A stretch of DNA of 64,000 bases from Longispora albida DSM 44784 (GCF_000379825.1 NZ_KB903814.1:372001-436000); one strand, 5' to 3'. Counted from the first letter of the stretch, positions 50,407 through 59,716 are shown. Translations and numbers: made by a program. Notes: generated from the sequence alone by a model not told the origin.

Positions 50407-51268
50407 TCCCGTGCTCGGCTTCCCAGTCCGCGAACGGTCCCGGCCGCGCACTCAGGCCAGCGAAGAGTTCCTCGGCCGTCCTCTCGCTCACCCCGTCACC
50501 ACCGCCGGCGGGCTCGCCGGCTTCGGCACCCAGCGACGCCTCCACCAGGGTGTGACCGGCTCGGAGGGCTTCGGTCAGCACGCGTTCCCCGGACAGGACG
50601 AAGAAGTGGGGGCGGGCGTAGCCGAGGAGCAGCGGCCCTTCCCGCGGCGTTCCCGCCCCGCCGGGGAAGATCCGCGCCGGGTCGATGAACAGCGCCGTCC
50701 TGGACCCGCCGCCAGGGTACTGTTCCGCGATCCGGTTCACGATCTCCTCCGGCCGGGCCCGGGTACTGTCGCACACCAGGTCGTAGTTGCGCAGCCGGGT
50801 CTTGTCGGCTCCGTACCGGCTGAGGAACCGGAACCGCTCGCTCTCGCTCCGGCTGGCCAGCCGCTCGGCGGCCGAGCGGTAACTCTCCACAGTGTCCGCT
50901 GGCCGGCCGAGCACGCGGACGGCCGCCACGCCCGGCTCGGTGATCAGGTGCACTTTCAGCGCGTCCTTGAAGAAGAACCAGGCGAGCCGGCTGTCGACGA
51001 TCAGATCCTCGTCCGAGGCGGCCAGGTCACTCTGGAGCTGGTCCACATAGGAGTCGACCTTGTCGTCGAGCTCCGCGTGGAGATTGAGCTGGAGGGCGGT
51101 CATGCCGCGTTCCTCAGCCATCTGCCGGTAGAGGTCGCCGACGCTGACCCGGCGGAGGCCGAGGCGCTCACCGAGGCGCACCGACACGGTGCTCTTGCCA
51201 CTGCCCAGGTCACCATTGATCACTACAGATCGATGCCGGGTGTCACCGCTCCGGCCGGAGATCGCCAT
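50381..51268 (-). CDS. Cytidylate kinase-like P-loop protein
   Basis: The 295-residue protein has a P-loop GDLGSGKST at 19-27 and the following RVSVGDLYR segment, as in cytidylate kinase and adenylate-kinase-like AAA_18 proteins. DLIVDSRLAWFFF fits the second nucleotide-binding strand, and DTVESYRSAAERLASRSESERFRF matches the lid/NMP region of CMP-kinase-like enzymes. A C-terminal domain of about 105 residues (from about 190) is not part of known kinases and may bind a substrate. The actual acceptor is unknown. It overlaps the YchJ gene by 26 bp tail to tail. Confidence 0.8.
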   Translation of the reverse strand: MAISGRSGDTRHRSVVINGDLGSGKSTVSVRLGERLGLRRVSVGDLYRQMAEERGMTALQLNLHAELDDKVDSYVDQLQSDLAASDEDLIVDSRLAWFFFKDALKVHLITEPGVAAVRVLGRPADTVESYRSAAERLASRSESERFRFLSRYGADKTRLRNYDLVCDSTRARPEEIVNRIAEQYPGGGSRTALFIDPARIFPGGAGTPREGPLLLGYARPHFFVLSGERVLTEALRAGHTLVEASLGAEAGEPAGGGDGVSERTAEELFAGLSARPGPFADWEAEHGIRLPVLPA

Positions 51269-51389
51269 GACCCAGCCTAACCGGGGCCCTGGCCGCCCGC
51301 CGTCGGTTCAGCGTCGCCTGTCACTGGCCGAAAGGGTGAAAAGGATGAACCGGCCGGAGGCCCAAACCGGATCGCGGGACGAAATCGCG

Positions 51390-51419
51390 TTGCCCGCCCG
51401 TTCCGGCCCGCCGTAGCGT
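51390..51419 (+). promoter_or_regulatory. Sigma70-like promoter candidate
   Basis: TTGCCC (51390-51395) and TAGCGT (51414-51419) are separated by 18 bases and lie 52 bp upstream of the small ORF at 51471. Both hexamers match four of six consensus bases, which is typical for actinomycetes. Confidence 0.35.
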
Positions 51420-51470
51420 GTGCCGGGAACCAGCCAGCCCCGCACGCCAGGCACCGGCGAAGGAGGAGAC

Positions 51471-51569
51471 ATGCGAGCGCACGCCATCACGATGCCCGTC
51501 ACGCACACGATGCCCGCGCCGGGCATGCCCTGCCGCGAAGCCGGGCCGGGCCCGGACCGCCAGCGCTGA
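51471..51569 (+). CDS. Possible 32-residue peptide with a strong ribosome-binding site
   Basis: The ATG is preceded by AAGGAGGAG ending two bases upstream, one of the best Shine-Dalgarno matches in the window, in a 541-bp region without other genes. The peptide is rich in Met, Pro, His and Thr (MRAHAITMPVTHTMPAPG), has one Cys and ends in a basic tail. It has no hydrophobic segment and no biosynthetic neighbours. It could be a regulatory leader, a small protein or chance. The rest of the gap, apart from the promoter and hairpin listed separately, shows nothing further. Confidence 0.35.
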   Translation: MRAHAITMPVTHTMPAPGMPCREAGPGPDRQR

Positions 51570-51712
51570 CTCGCTGACTGAGCGGCCACCGCCTCCCCGG
51601 TACCGGATAGGGCGGTTCTTCTGTGTTTCGTTCGTGATCTTTGCGCTGGGTGCGCACGCCCCGCCCGTGACGCCTGGGGACATCGGCGGGGGTTCGCTAC
51701 CGTGCGCGCCCC

Positions 51713-51747
51713 GGCGGCCGGCCGGCCCAGCCTGCTGGCCGGCCGCC
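51713..51747. terminator. Stem-loop after the CHASE histidine kinase gene
   Basis: GGCGGCCGGCC at 51713-51723 pairs perfectly with GGCCGGCCGCC at 51737-51747 across a 13-base loop. It lies 64 bp beyond the kinase stop and ends the long polysaccharide/two-component operon, or serves the small ORF on the other strand. Confidence 0.55.
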
Positions 51748-51810
51748 CCTCTCGCACTCCAGCGGGAGCATCAGCCGCCCGGATCGTCACCGGGGCCTGC
51801 GACCATCCTG

Positions 51811-53958
51811 TTACTTCTGCCGGGCGCGGTGGCGGCCCTTGTCCCGGTGGGAGAGCTGCAGCGTGAAGGAGAACCGGCTGCCGCCGCCCTCGTTCTCCGC
51901 CGCCATGATCATGCCGCCGTGCCGCTGGACGATCCGGCGGCAGATCGCCAGCCCCAGGCCCGTGCCGCCGTACGGCCCCTCGGTGTGCGCCCGGTGGAAC
52001 TCGTCGAAGATGGCCTCGTACTGCCCGTCCGGGATGCCCAGCCCCCGGTCGGCCACCTCGATCCATGTCCAGCCGGGCCGGTCCGGGCGGACCGTCAGCG
52101 TCACGTGGGCCGCCTCGCCGGGGGCGGTGTACTTGACGGCGTTGCCGAGCAGGTTTCCCAGGAGCTGGCGCAGCATGCCGAAGTCGCCACGGACGACCGG
52201 CAGCTCGCCGATGTGGATCTCCGGCTCTGGCTGCCCGGGCGCCACGCTCACCCCGCCGGCCACCTCGGCCGCCAGCGCGCGCAGGTCCACGTTCGTGATG
52301 TTGAGGGCTGCGTCCTGTGTGGTCACGTACTCGAAGAGGTCGTGGATCAGGCGGGTCATCCGCTGCGCCCCGGCCGTGATGTTCGTCAGCGGCTCGCGCA
52401 GGGCCTGGGGGTCGGTGATCCCGGCGTCGACGGTCTCCGAGAGCAGCTCTGCGTACCCGGCGACGACGGTGAGCGGGGTGCGGATCTCGTGTGCCACGAG
52501 CCCGGCGAACGCCGTCAGGTCGGCCTCCTGGGCCTTCTGCGCCGTCACGTCACGGAACACCGCCACCGCGCCCGGCTGCTCGGCTTCGGAGCCGAGTGGC
52601 CGGCCGCTGACCGAGATGCGCACGCCGTTGGGCTGGCCGGCGTTGCGAATCAGCATCTCCACGCCGTCCGTCGGCTCGCCTTCCAGCGCGCGGATCAGCG
52701 GCTGCTTCTCCACCGGGAACGGTGCGCTGCCGTCCGGCAGGTAGATGCCGTAGTGGGCCTGCCAGGCGTCGGGCCGGTTGACGTTGAGGTCCACGCCGAG
52801 GATGCGCTTGGCCGCCGGGTTGTGCAGGATGTACTCCCCGTTGGCATCGACCACGGCCACCCCGTCGCTGATGCTGTTGAGCACCGCCTCGGTCAGGGTC
52901 GCCTGGCTGCGTGCCTCCGCTTCGGCCTCGCGGAGCTGGCCGGTGGCCTGCTCGACCCGGTGCTGGGCGCGGGAGCGGCCGGTCGCCAGGACGTACACGA
53001 GGCCGGCCAGCAGGAGGCTCGCGATCGTCCCGCCGCCGGCCACCGTGGCGGGCAGCGCGCTGGTCGCACCGGGGATCTCGCTGCTGGGGGCGCTGACCTC
53101 CAGCCCCCACGTGTTCTGGGCGACGGAGAACTCGACGTGCCGGTGCATGTCGCGCTCGCCGGGGACGAGGGCCGCCAGGCCCGCCACGCTGACCGGTTTG
53201 CCGGCCGCGTCGTGGTCGTGGAGCATCACGTCGACCGACAGGTTCTCGGAGACGCGCTTGATCGTGCTGCCGACGAAGTCCTTGCCGCGCAGGCCCATCA
53301 GCACCCAGCCGCGGAAGTCGCCGGCCGAGCCGAACACCGGTGCCGTGATGATGAAGGACAGCTGCCGCTGGCCCTCGGGGAGGTTGCGGTCGCGGAGCAG
53401 CAGGTACGTGTTGGAGATCGCCACCGCCTTCGAGTCCCGGGCCCGGGTGAAGGCCTGCAGTGGTTCCGCGAGCTGGCTGACGTCGGTGCCGACGACGGCT
53501 GGCGGGCCACCGTCGAGCGGCTCGGAGTAGATCGTGAAGATGTGGTCCTCGCCGGTACCGACCGGCTTCAGTTCCAGGGTGGGCGCGCCGCGCGTGCGCC
53601 ACAGCTCCTGTACCTGCGGGATCTGGCCTGTCGTGGCCGGCACCGCGAGGGCCAGTGAGGTGGCCCCGGAGATCCGCATGGTCCGCAGCGGCCCGGTGAG
53701 CTGGGCGAACTTGGCGGCGTCCAGCGTCTCGACCGCGCCCGCCCCGGCGGCGACCGTCTGGAGTGTGTCGACGTACCGGCGGGTCTCGGTCGTGACGGCC
53801 TCGGTGACCAGCTCCGCGCGCCGGGTCATCTGGCTGTCGGCCGCCTGCCGCTGGTCGGAGTCGAGCACGGCGGCCACCCCGAGCGCTCCGGCCGATCCGA
53901 TCAGCGCGACAAGGGCGCTCATCACCAGCGCCGACCGGATGTACCTCGCTGGCCGCAA
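51811..53958 (-). CDS. CHASE-PAS hybrid-input sensor histidine kinase
   Basis: The 715-residue kinase has a first membrane helix (about 10-32), an extracellular CHASE-like domain (about 45-300), a second membrane helix (about 305-325), a coiled coil, a PAS domain (about 355-470, ISDGVAVVDANGEYILHNP), a phosphoacceptor helix LVAHEIRTPL with H490, and an ATPase with NAVKYTAPG, DRGLGIP and GGTGLGLAI. CHASE domains sense small extracellular ligands. The TTG at 53958 is chosen because GAGGAGG is 5 bases upstream; a GTG eight codons earlier lacks this. The gene follows the NarL-type regulator by 51 bp, so the two form a pair at the end of the polysaccharide operon. Confidence 0.9.
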   Translation of the reverse strand: MRPARYIRSALVMSALVALIGSAGALGVAAVLDSDQRQAADSQMTRRAELVTEAVTTETRRYVDTLQTVAAGAGAVETLDAAKFAQLTGPLRTMRISGATSLALAVPATTGQIPQVQELWRTRGAPTLELKPVGTGEDHIFTIYSEPLDGGPPAVVGTDVSQLAEPLQAFTRARDSKAVAISNTYLLLRDRNLPEGQRQLSFIITAPVFGSAGDFRGWVLMGLRGKDFVGSTIKRVSENLSVDVMLHDHDAAGKPVSVAGLAALVPGERDMHRHVEFSVAQNTWGLEVSAPSSEIPGATSALPATVAGGGTIASLLLAGLVYVLATGRSRAQHRVEQATGQLREAEAEARSQATLTEAVLNSISDGVAVVDANGEYILHNPAAKRILGVDLNVNRPDAWQAHYGIYLPDGSAPFPVEKQPLIRALEGEPTDGVEMLIRNAGQPNGVRISVSGRPLGSEAEQPGAVAVFRDVTAQKAQEADLTAFAGLVAHEIRTPLTVVAGYAELLSETVDAGITDPQALREPLTNITAGAQRMTRLIHDLFEYVTTQDAALNITNVDLRALAAEVAGGVSVAPGQPEPEIHIGELPVVRGDFGMLRQLLGNLLGNAVKYTAPGEAAHVTLTVRPDRPGWTWIEVADRGLGIPDGQYEAIFDEFHRAHTEGPYGGTGLGLAICRRIVQRHGGMIMAAENEGGGSRFSFTLQLSHRDKGRHRARQK

Positions 53959-54009
53959 CCCTGCCTCCTCGTCACACAGCACTCTCGCGGCAGTACTATA
54001 TGCGGCTTT

Positions 54010-54672
54010 CTATCGCATTCCACTCTTCCGGGCGAGTGCCACTGCCTCCAGGACAGAATGGCAGCCCAGTTTGGACAGTATGTTCTGGGTGTGGGTACGA
54101 GCCGTGTTCGAACTGATGTGCAGCCGGGCCGCGATCTCCGCCCGGCCCAGCCCGTCCACCATGCACTGGAGGACCTCGCGCTCGCGCACGGTCAGCACGG
54201 CGAGCGGGTCGCCGTCCGGGCCCTGCCTGCCGGTCAGCCGGTCCAGCACGTCCGCGAGCAGCCGGGGCGGGACGGACGCCTCGCCGCGCGCCACGCTGCG
54301 GATCGCCTCGACCAGCTCTGCCGCGTGCGCTGACTTGGGCAGCCAGCCGTCGGCCCCGGCCCGGAAGGCCGCGACGGTCAGCGCCGGGTCCTCGGCGGCG
54401 GTGAGCATGATGACCTTGGTCCGGGGGTACCGGGCGCGGATGGTGGCGAGCAGGCCCAGGCCGTTGCGCTCGCTGTGCTCACCAGAGGCCGTGTAGGACT
54501 CGCCGAGGTACAGGTCGAGCAGGACGACGTCGGGGTCGCCCAGGCTGATCTCGGCCAGCGCCCTGCCACTGCCGGACGCTACCGGCAGGACCTCGATGTC
54601 CGGCTCGATGGCCAGCCGGGCCGCGAGTGCCTCCGCGAACACGGGGTGGTCATCGACGAGCAGGACGCGCAT
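54010..54672 (-). CDS. NarL/LuxR-family response regulator
   Basis: This 220-residue regulator has a receiver domain with D7-D8, phosphoacceptor D53 in VVLLDLYLG and K in LPKSAH, and a C-terminal LuxR helix-turn-helix (about 155-215, LTVREREVLQCMVDGLGRAEIAARLHIS). The loop after D53 is longer than usual (SYTASGEHSERNG). The ATG at 54672 has GGAGG 10 bases upstream and overlaps the deacetylase gene by 23 bp, tying regulator synthesis to the polysaccharide operon. The partner kinase is encoded directly downstream. Confidence 0.92.
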   Translation of the reverse strand: MRVLLVDDHPVFAEALAARLAIEPDIEVLPVASGSGRALAEISLGDPDVVLLDLYLGESYTASGEHSERNGLGLLATIRARYPRTKVIMLTAAEDPALTVAAFRAGADGWLPKSAHAAELVEAIRSVARGEASVPPRLLADVLDRLTGRQGPDGDPLAVLTVREREVLQCMVDGLGRAEIAARLHISSNTARTHTQNILSKLGCHSVLEAVALARKSGMR

Positions 54673-56176
54673 GCTGCCCACGCCCTCCAGTATTCGTGTT
54701 GCCGGCCGCCGATGCCGCAGGTACTCCTGGTTCAGCGAATGGCTCGGCGAACAGGAGCCTGCCTTCCGCCGCGGCGGGTCCCGACACCCGCCATCCCCCG
54801 CGTGACAGCGCCACGCCCGACTGGGCCCGCCGCCGCCACCACGCGCTGACCTGTGCGGGCGTGGCCCACCACGCCTCGGTGTCTCCGGCGGCGGAGTCGA
54901 GCAGCTGGCGGTAGCCGCCGGCCACGCGCGGGTCGCCAGCGTAGTCCGGGTGGGTCAGGACGAGCATCATGCCGCCGCGTTTGCGGATCTCCGTCGCCTT
55001 GGTCAGCCACACCTGCGCGTCGCTGTGCCCGAGGATCGTGAAGAGGGTGTGGTCCTGCGGCTGCGTGATCGGCAGCTCGACCATCGTCCCGTTGAAGAAG
55101 GGCAGGTAGCTGCACGTGCCGCCCGGCGTCGGCTCGTAGGGGGCCGTGTCGTGGTACGACATGTCGTGCTCGAAGCCGAGCATCGGCATCCACGACCAGT
55201 TCCGCTGGGTGGCCGGCGCCCGGAATCCGGTCGCCTTCCACCGCTGGGCGTAGGCGCGCATGGCGGGCAGCCGCTTCCTGAGCTGCCGCAGCGACCCGAG
55301 GTCACGGCCGTCGTGCCTCAGGCCGTGCACGCCGATCTCGCAGCCTTCCGCCCTGAGCCGATCGAGAAGATCATTTTCCACTGTGTACCGGAGCGGCACG
55401 AAGTTCCAGCCCGAAGGCCGCCCCGCCGCCCGTTCCGGCGCGCGCAGCAGTTCGATGTCGCGGCACCCTCCGGCGGTCTCGACGTCGTGGGTGAGGACGA
55501 TCGCCCAGGAGTACCCGGCCGGCCAGGGCGCGAGCCACGGCACGGGCCGCCCGGCGAAGTCGGCGACGAGCCGGAAGAGCCAGTCGTAGAAGTCGTGCAG
55601 CGCGGTCTCCACCGGCCACGCCGGGAACTCGGGCCGCTGCTGGAACCGCGCGAACATCCGGCGCGCCGCGATCTGCGCCGCTCTCGGCAGCAGCGGGCGG
55701 ATTCCGTAGTACCCGCGTACCAGGGCCGGCCGCAGCGCCCGCCGCAGCGCCGGCTGCCCGATCCCTTTGTAGCCCTCGCTCCAGTACTGGTGCATCACCT
55801 CAGCCGGGTCGAACGGCAGGAACACGTTCCCCGCGCCGTCCCGCCACACGGCAGCCACCTCCCGGCCGCCGGCGCCGGTGACCAGCTCGGCCTTCCGCCA
55901 GCCGCCCTCACCCCAGCCTGCCAGGAACCTGCGGGCCACCCGGTCGCCCGTCACGTGCCCGAAGACCGGGAAACGTTCCATCGCGTACCGGCCGGGTAAC
56001 GCCTCCCGCACCGCCGGCCCGCGTACCGGGTCCACGACCGGCCACACCAGACTCGGCCCGCCCTGGTCCCCCGCCAGCCACAGCCGCCCGAACGCCGACC
56101 CCGGGCGGGCGGAGGTGAGCCGGTAGGGCACCCGGAAGTAGTCGAAGAACCCGAACGAATGGCTGCTGGCGAACAT
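54650..56176 (-). CDS. Polysaccharide deacetylase family protein
   Basis: The 508-residue protein has an N-terminal domain of about 200 residues of unknown type and a NodB-like domain. The metal-site motifs are LTHDVE near residue 228 (the general-base Asp is followed by Val instead of the second Asp) and HGLRHDG near 285; THPDYAG near 428 may supply the last motif. Such enzymes remove N- or O-acetyl groups from polysaccharides, and VE for DD/DE is seen in long exopolysaccharide-linked members. No signal peptide is visible, so it may act inside the cell on lipid-linked intermediates. It lies 11 bp downstream of the ATP-grasp gene. Confidence 0.8.
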   Translation of the reverse strand: MFASSHSFGFFDYFRVPYRLTSARPGSAFGRLWLAGDQGGPSLVWPVVDPVRGPAVREALPGRYAMERFPVFGHVTGDRVARRFLAGWGEGGWRKAELVTGAGGREVAAVWRDGAGNVFLPFDPAEVMHQYWSEGYKGIGQPALRRALRPALVRGYYGIRPLLPRAAQIAARRMFARFQQRPEFPAWPVETALHDFYDWLFRLVADFAGRPVPWLAPWPAGYSWAIVLTHDVETAGGCRDIELLRAPERAAGRPSGWNFVPLRYTVENDLLDRLRAEGCEIGVHGLRHDGRDLGSLRQLRKRLPAMRAYAQRWKATGFRAPATQRNWSWMPMLGFEHDMSYHDTAPYEPTPGGTCSYLPFFNGTMVELPITQPQDHTLFTILGHSDAQVWLTKATEIRKRGGMMLVLTHPDYAGDPRVAGGYRQLLDSAAGDTEAWWATPAQVSAWWRRRAQSGVALSRGGWRVSGPAAAEGRLLFAEPFAEPGVPAASAAGNTNTGGRGQHARPARR

Positions 56177-56187
56177 CTCGGCGCCCC

Positions 56188-57360
56188 TCACAGTCCACGC
56201 TTGACGGCCAGGTACGGCAGGAGTGCGATCTCGTAGAGCGCGGGCAGCGGGTCGGCCCACGCGAACACGGCCTCGGTGTCGATCGTCCGGAGCGTCGCCA
56301 GGTACGAGCGGGTACGCAGCCGGCCGGCCTTCCAGTCGGCTGCGGCGTTCGGCAGGTCGGTCACGAGCCGGGCCCAGCGCACGCCGGCCCTGGCCCGCAC
56401 GGGGCGGACCGGCAGGCCGATCTGGTCCCGGTACACGAGCCAGGGGAAGTCGGCGCCCGCCGCGCGGCCCAGCGTGTGGTAACCCCAGGTCCGTGCGTTC
56501 ACGTCGAGCAGTTTGAACTCGCCGTCCCGCGGATCGAGCTTGTACTCCAGTTCGACGAGGCCGTAGTAGCCCATGGCCCGCAGGAAGGTCACCGACGGCT
56601 CCTCCAGCAGCGCCGGGTCCACGCTCTCCACGAACGTGCTGGCCCGGCCGAAGTCCGAGGGATGCTGGCGCAGCCGCCTCGCCGCCATGCTCGCGACCGG
56701 CTCACCGTCCCTGAAGAACGCGCAGTAGGCGTACTGCTGCTCTCCCCCGCCCGGGATCATCTCCTGCACGATCACCTCGCCCGGGGCGATGGCCGCGGCC
56801 TTCCGGTAGATCTCCCGCAGTTCTTCCGGGCCCTCAGCGCGCCAGGCCTTCACGCCGGTCTCGTAGAAGAAGTGCTCCTTGATCGCAGGCTTGACCGCAT
56901 ACGGGCCAGCCGAACCGTCCACGTGCGACAGTGCGGCCTCGTCCTCCGGGTACCACGACTGCGGGATCGGGATGCCGAGCTTGGCGGCCAGCCGGTACGT
57001 CTCGCGCTTGTCCCACGCGATCCGCACGCTGTCCCAGTCCGGTGCCGGGATCCGGAAGTGCCCGCCGAGCTCCGCGCGGTTACGGGCCAGCGCGGCCACG
57101 ATCTCCTCACGGGTCGGGTAGAGCACCCAGCCGCGCAGCCCGTACCGCGCCCTCAGCCCGGCCAGCGCCGCCAGCACGCCCCGGTCGTCGCGCAGGCTCG
57201 GCACCCGCACGGCGTGCCGGGCGTAGCGGGAGGCCACCGAGATCGAGTGCTCGTCGTCGGCCACGATCACCGGCACGCCGTGCCGGCCGAGGCTGCGCAC
57301 GATCCCCAGCCCCTGGTAGTCGCCGCCGAGCACGACAGCACCCACGGTCCCCGCCGTCAC
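56188..57360 (-). CDS. ATP-grasp carboxylate-amine ligase-like protein
   Basis: This 390-residue protein has the pre-ATP-grasp Rossmann-like strand AVVLGGDYQGLGIVRSLG, a central ATP-grasp with WDKRETYRLAAKLGIPIP, the lysine strand YAVKPAIKEH, and metal ligands in LVELEYKLDPRDGEFKLLDVNARTWG (E and N). Enzymes with this fold join a carboxylate to an amine or thiol through an acyl phosphate. Within an exopolysaccharide operon it may attach amino acids to uronic acids or to an amino sugar, which is inference. The GTG at 57360 overlaps the FAD oxidoreductase stop by 4 bp. Confidence 0.85.
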   Translation of the reverse strand: MTAGTVGAVVLGGDYQGLGIVRSLGRHGVPVIVADDEHSISVASRYARHAVRVPSLRDDRGVLAALAGLRARYGLRGWVLYPTREEIVAALARNRAELGGHFRIPAPDWDSVRIAWDKRETYRLAAKLGIPIPQSWYPEDEAALSHVDGSAGPYAVKPAIKEHFFYETGVKAWRAEGPEELREIYRKAAAIAPGEVIVQEMIPGGGEQQYAYCAFFRDGEPVASMAARRLRQHPSDFGRASTFVESVDPALLEEPSVTFLRAMGYYGLVELEYKLDPRDGEFKLLDVNARTWGYHTLGRAAGADFPWLVYRDQIGLPVRPVRARAGVRWARLVTDLPNAAADWKAGRLRTRSYLATLRTIDTEAVFAWADPLPALYEIALLPYLAVKRGL

Positions 57361-58520
57361 CTCCGCCTCCCCGTGACGGCGGCCGTCAGGGCGTGGCTGG
57401 CGTACCAGGTACCGGAGACGAAGCGGTTGATCGGCCCGTAGCTCCACGCGGCCGGCGCGCCGAGGAAGTGCAGGCCCGGCACCGAGGACTCCATGCCGGC
57501 CCGCAGGACCGGGTAGCCGCGTTCCTGCCGGATCCCGCCCAGCAGCTCCTCGGACAGGAACGTGTACCTGGCGAGGTCCACCTGGTACCCGGTCCCGTAG
57601 ATCACGTGGTCCACCACGCGCGTCGTGCCGTCGTCCAGCTCGATGATCACTCGGTCCCCGGCCGGCACCGCCCCGCGCAGCCGTCGCCCGAGCCGGATCG
57701 GCACACCCTCCAGCCGGCTTCGCAGCCACAGGGCGCCGGCTGGCCGGATCGCCCGGTACGCCAGCTTGTCCTGGAGGTCCCTCGGCAGTCTCCGGAACAG
57801 CCACGGCGCCGACACGACGCGCGACAGTCCCATCGGCCCGACATCGGTCGGCGCGTACACCAGCGGCGAGAGCCGGCCAAGCTTCTTCTGGTACCGGCCG
57901 CCGTGCAGCCAGTTGATGTGATCGGCGCGCACCAGTACCTCCGGGCTGGCCCCGCCCTCCTTGAGCAGCGCGGCCGCCTCCAGCGCGCTCTGCCCGCCGC
58001 CGATCACGAGCACGTCCTGCCCGGCGAACTTGCCGAGGTCCTGGTGCTCGCCGCTGTGCGAGGCGCACCAGGCCGGCAGGGTGGCCGGGAGGTCAGGACG
58101 ACGGGCGAACGGGCCGATGCCGGCCGCCACCACCACACGGCGCGCGGTGACCCGCTCGCCGTCGTCCACGGTGACCCTGAACCCGTCCTCCGACCGGGCG
58201 ACCCGCACCACGGGCCTGCGGTCGACGTCGGGGGCCACCTGCTCCGCGATCCAGTCGCCGTAGTCGATGAAGTCCTCCAGCGGCACCGGGCGGGTCACCC
58301 GGCGGCCGGTGGCTGTCACGTACGAGTCGAGCGACAGCGGCCCGTCGTGCTCCACGATGGACGTCGCCGTCCAGTTCGACCGGAGCAGCATTCCCTTCGG
58401 CATGCCGCGCCACATGGACATCGGCTCCCCGAACACGCGGACGTCGGCCCCGGCCCGCCGTAACTGTGCTGTCGCGGCCAGCCCGTACGGGCCGGCTCCC
58501 AGCACCACCACATCCGTCAT
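57357..58520 (-). CDS. FAD/NAD(P)-binding oxidoreductase (flavin monooxygenase-like)
   Basis: The 387-residue protein has an N-terminal FAD motif VVVLGAGPYGLAA at 4-16, a second nucleotide motif VLVIGGGQSALEAA near 172 for NAD(P)H, and the ATG-like C-terminal segment HVIYGTGYQVDL typical of flavin-dependent N-hydroxylating and Baeyer-Villiger type monooxygenases. The order is that of group B flavoproteins such as SidA/PvdA-like enzymes, without being close enough to assign a substrate. The ATG at 58520 has GGGAGG 5 bases upstream. It is coupled to the ATP-grasp gene, so the two probably tailor the same sugar substituent. Confidence 0.85.
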   Translation of the reverse strand: MTDVVVLGAGPYGLAATAQLRRAGADVRVFGEPMSMWRGMPKGMLLRSNWTATSIVEHDGPLSLDSYVTATGRRVTRPVPLEDFIDYGDWIAEQVAPDVDRRPVVRVARSEDGFRVTVDDGERVTARRVVVAAGIGPFARRPDLPATLPAWCASHSGEHQDLGKFAGQDVLVIGGGQSALEAAALLKEGGASPEVLVRADHINWLHGGRYQKKLGRLSPLVYAPTDVGPMGLSRVVSAPWLFRRLPRDLQDKLAYRAIRPAGALWLRSRLEGVPIRLGRRLRGAVPAGDRVIIELDDGTTRVVDHVIYGTGYQVDLARYTFLSEELLGGIRQERGYPVLRAGMESSVPGLHFLGAPAAWSYGPINRFVSGTWYASHALTAAVTGRRR

Positions 58521-58536
58521 GACAGCCTCCCTGGGC

Positions 58537-59715
58537 CTATGGTGTGCGGCCTGTGGGACTGAGGGCACTGAACACCCTCAGGTAGGCCTCCGCCTGGTGT
58601 TCCCAGGCCAGACGAGTCTCGATCCGCTGCCGCCCGATCCGGCCCATCCGCTCCAGGCGCTCCGGGTCGGAGAGCAGCTCGTCGACCAGCCGCGCCAGGC
58701 CTGCCACGTCACCGGGGGCCGCGTAGGCGGCGGAGTTCGCGGCGACCGCCCGAGTCTCGCGCAGGTCGAAGGCGGCGAACGGCAGGCCGAACGCCATGAA
58801 CTCCAGCCCCTTCACCGGAGAGACGATGTCGTCGAGGTTGGGCTCGATGCCCAGGTCAGCCGTTGCCACGTAGTCGAAGGCCTCGTCCTGGCTGAGCCAG
58901 CCGGGGAAGGTCACCCACCCGGTGATCCCGAGGCTCGCCGCGAGTTTCTCGGTCTCCTCGCGGGCGTCGCCGTCCCCGACGAAGGCGAACTGGCAGTCGG
59001 TACGGCCGAGCACGGTCACCAGGTGGTGCACCACGCGCATCGCGAGCCCGAGCTGGTCCTGCGGGCCCATCATGCCGACCCAGCAGCACAGGTGTGCCCG
59101 GCCCTGGCGCAGCGCCGGTACCGGTGGCCGCATCCGCATGTCCGTGAGCGCCGGCCCGTTGCCGATGACGGTGATCGTGCCGGGGCGCAGGTTCCCGGTC
59201 GCCGCCGCGTACTCCTTCGCCATCTCGTTGACGGTGAGCACGTGGTCGGCGGCCCGGTAGCTGGACCTTTCGAGCCACAGCAGCAGCCGGTGCACCCCGC
59301 CGCGGTGGCCGTACCGGCGCTCGTACAGGAGCGGCGACTGGTCGCGCTGGTCGAGGATCAGCGGCACACCGAGCATGCGCAGCGGCGCGCCGATCGTGAA
59401 GTAGATGTCGGGGGTGCTGGCGATCTGGAGCACGTCGAACCGGTCGGTCAGGTACAGCCGCCCGGCGCGCCACGCGGCCATCAGCCACGAGTACCCGTAC
59501 TCCACCGCGTATCCCAGCGCTCCGCCCCGGCTGCCGACCTGCGGGTACTCCAGCAGCCGCACGCCTGGCACCAGGCCGGCGTTGCCAGGGTCGCGCGGGC
59601 AGATGACCGTGACCCGGTACCCGGCGGCGAGCAGTGCCCGGGCCTGCCTGCGCAGGCGGGTGTCCCTGCTGAGCGGAACGCTCTCCACCATCATCAGCAC
59701 GTGCGGGGCGGCCAT
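58537..59715 (-). CDS. GT4-type glycosyltransferase
   Basis: The 392-residue GT-B fold enzyme starts with the acceptor-side strand HVLMMVESVPLSRDTRLRRQA and has the donor-side pattern of family GT4: CCWVGMMGPQDQLGLA, VTFPGWLSQDEAFDYVATADLGIEPN and the E-x7-E-like PVKGLEFMAFGLPFAAFDL (the second acidic residue is displaced). The transfer would build the repeat unit of the exopolysaccharide. The ATG at 59715 is one base beyond the stop of the Wzz-like gene. It is the only glycosyltransferase visible; others may lie beyond the right edge. Confidence 0.9.
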   Translation of the reverse strand: MAAPHVLMMVESVPLSRDTRLRRQARALLAAGYRVTVICPRDPGNAGLVPGVRLLEYPQVGSRGGALGYAVEYGYSWLMAAWRAGRLYLTDRFDVLQIASTPDIYFTIGAPLRMLGVPLILDQRDQSPLLYERRYGHRGGVHRLLLWLERSSYRAADHVLTVNEMAKEYAAATGNLRPGTITVIGNGPALTDMRMRPPVPALRQGRAHLCCWVGMMGPQDQLGLAMRVVHHLVTVLGRTDCQFAFVGDGDAREETEKLAASLGITGWVTFPGWLSQDEAFDYVATADLGIEPNLDDIVSPVKGLEFMAFGLPFAAFDLRETRAVAANSAAYAAPGDVAGLARLVDELLSDPERLERMGRIGRQRIETRLAWEHQAEAYLRVFSALSPTGRTP

Positions 59716-59716
59716 G

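Noticed and set aside
51348-51416. A 23-codon ORF (MNRPEAQTG...) ahead of the 32-residue peptide
   Set aside because: It overlaps the candidate promoter hexamers and its stop coincides with the -10 element; there is little to support translation.
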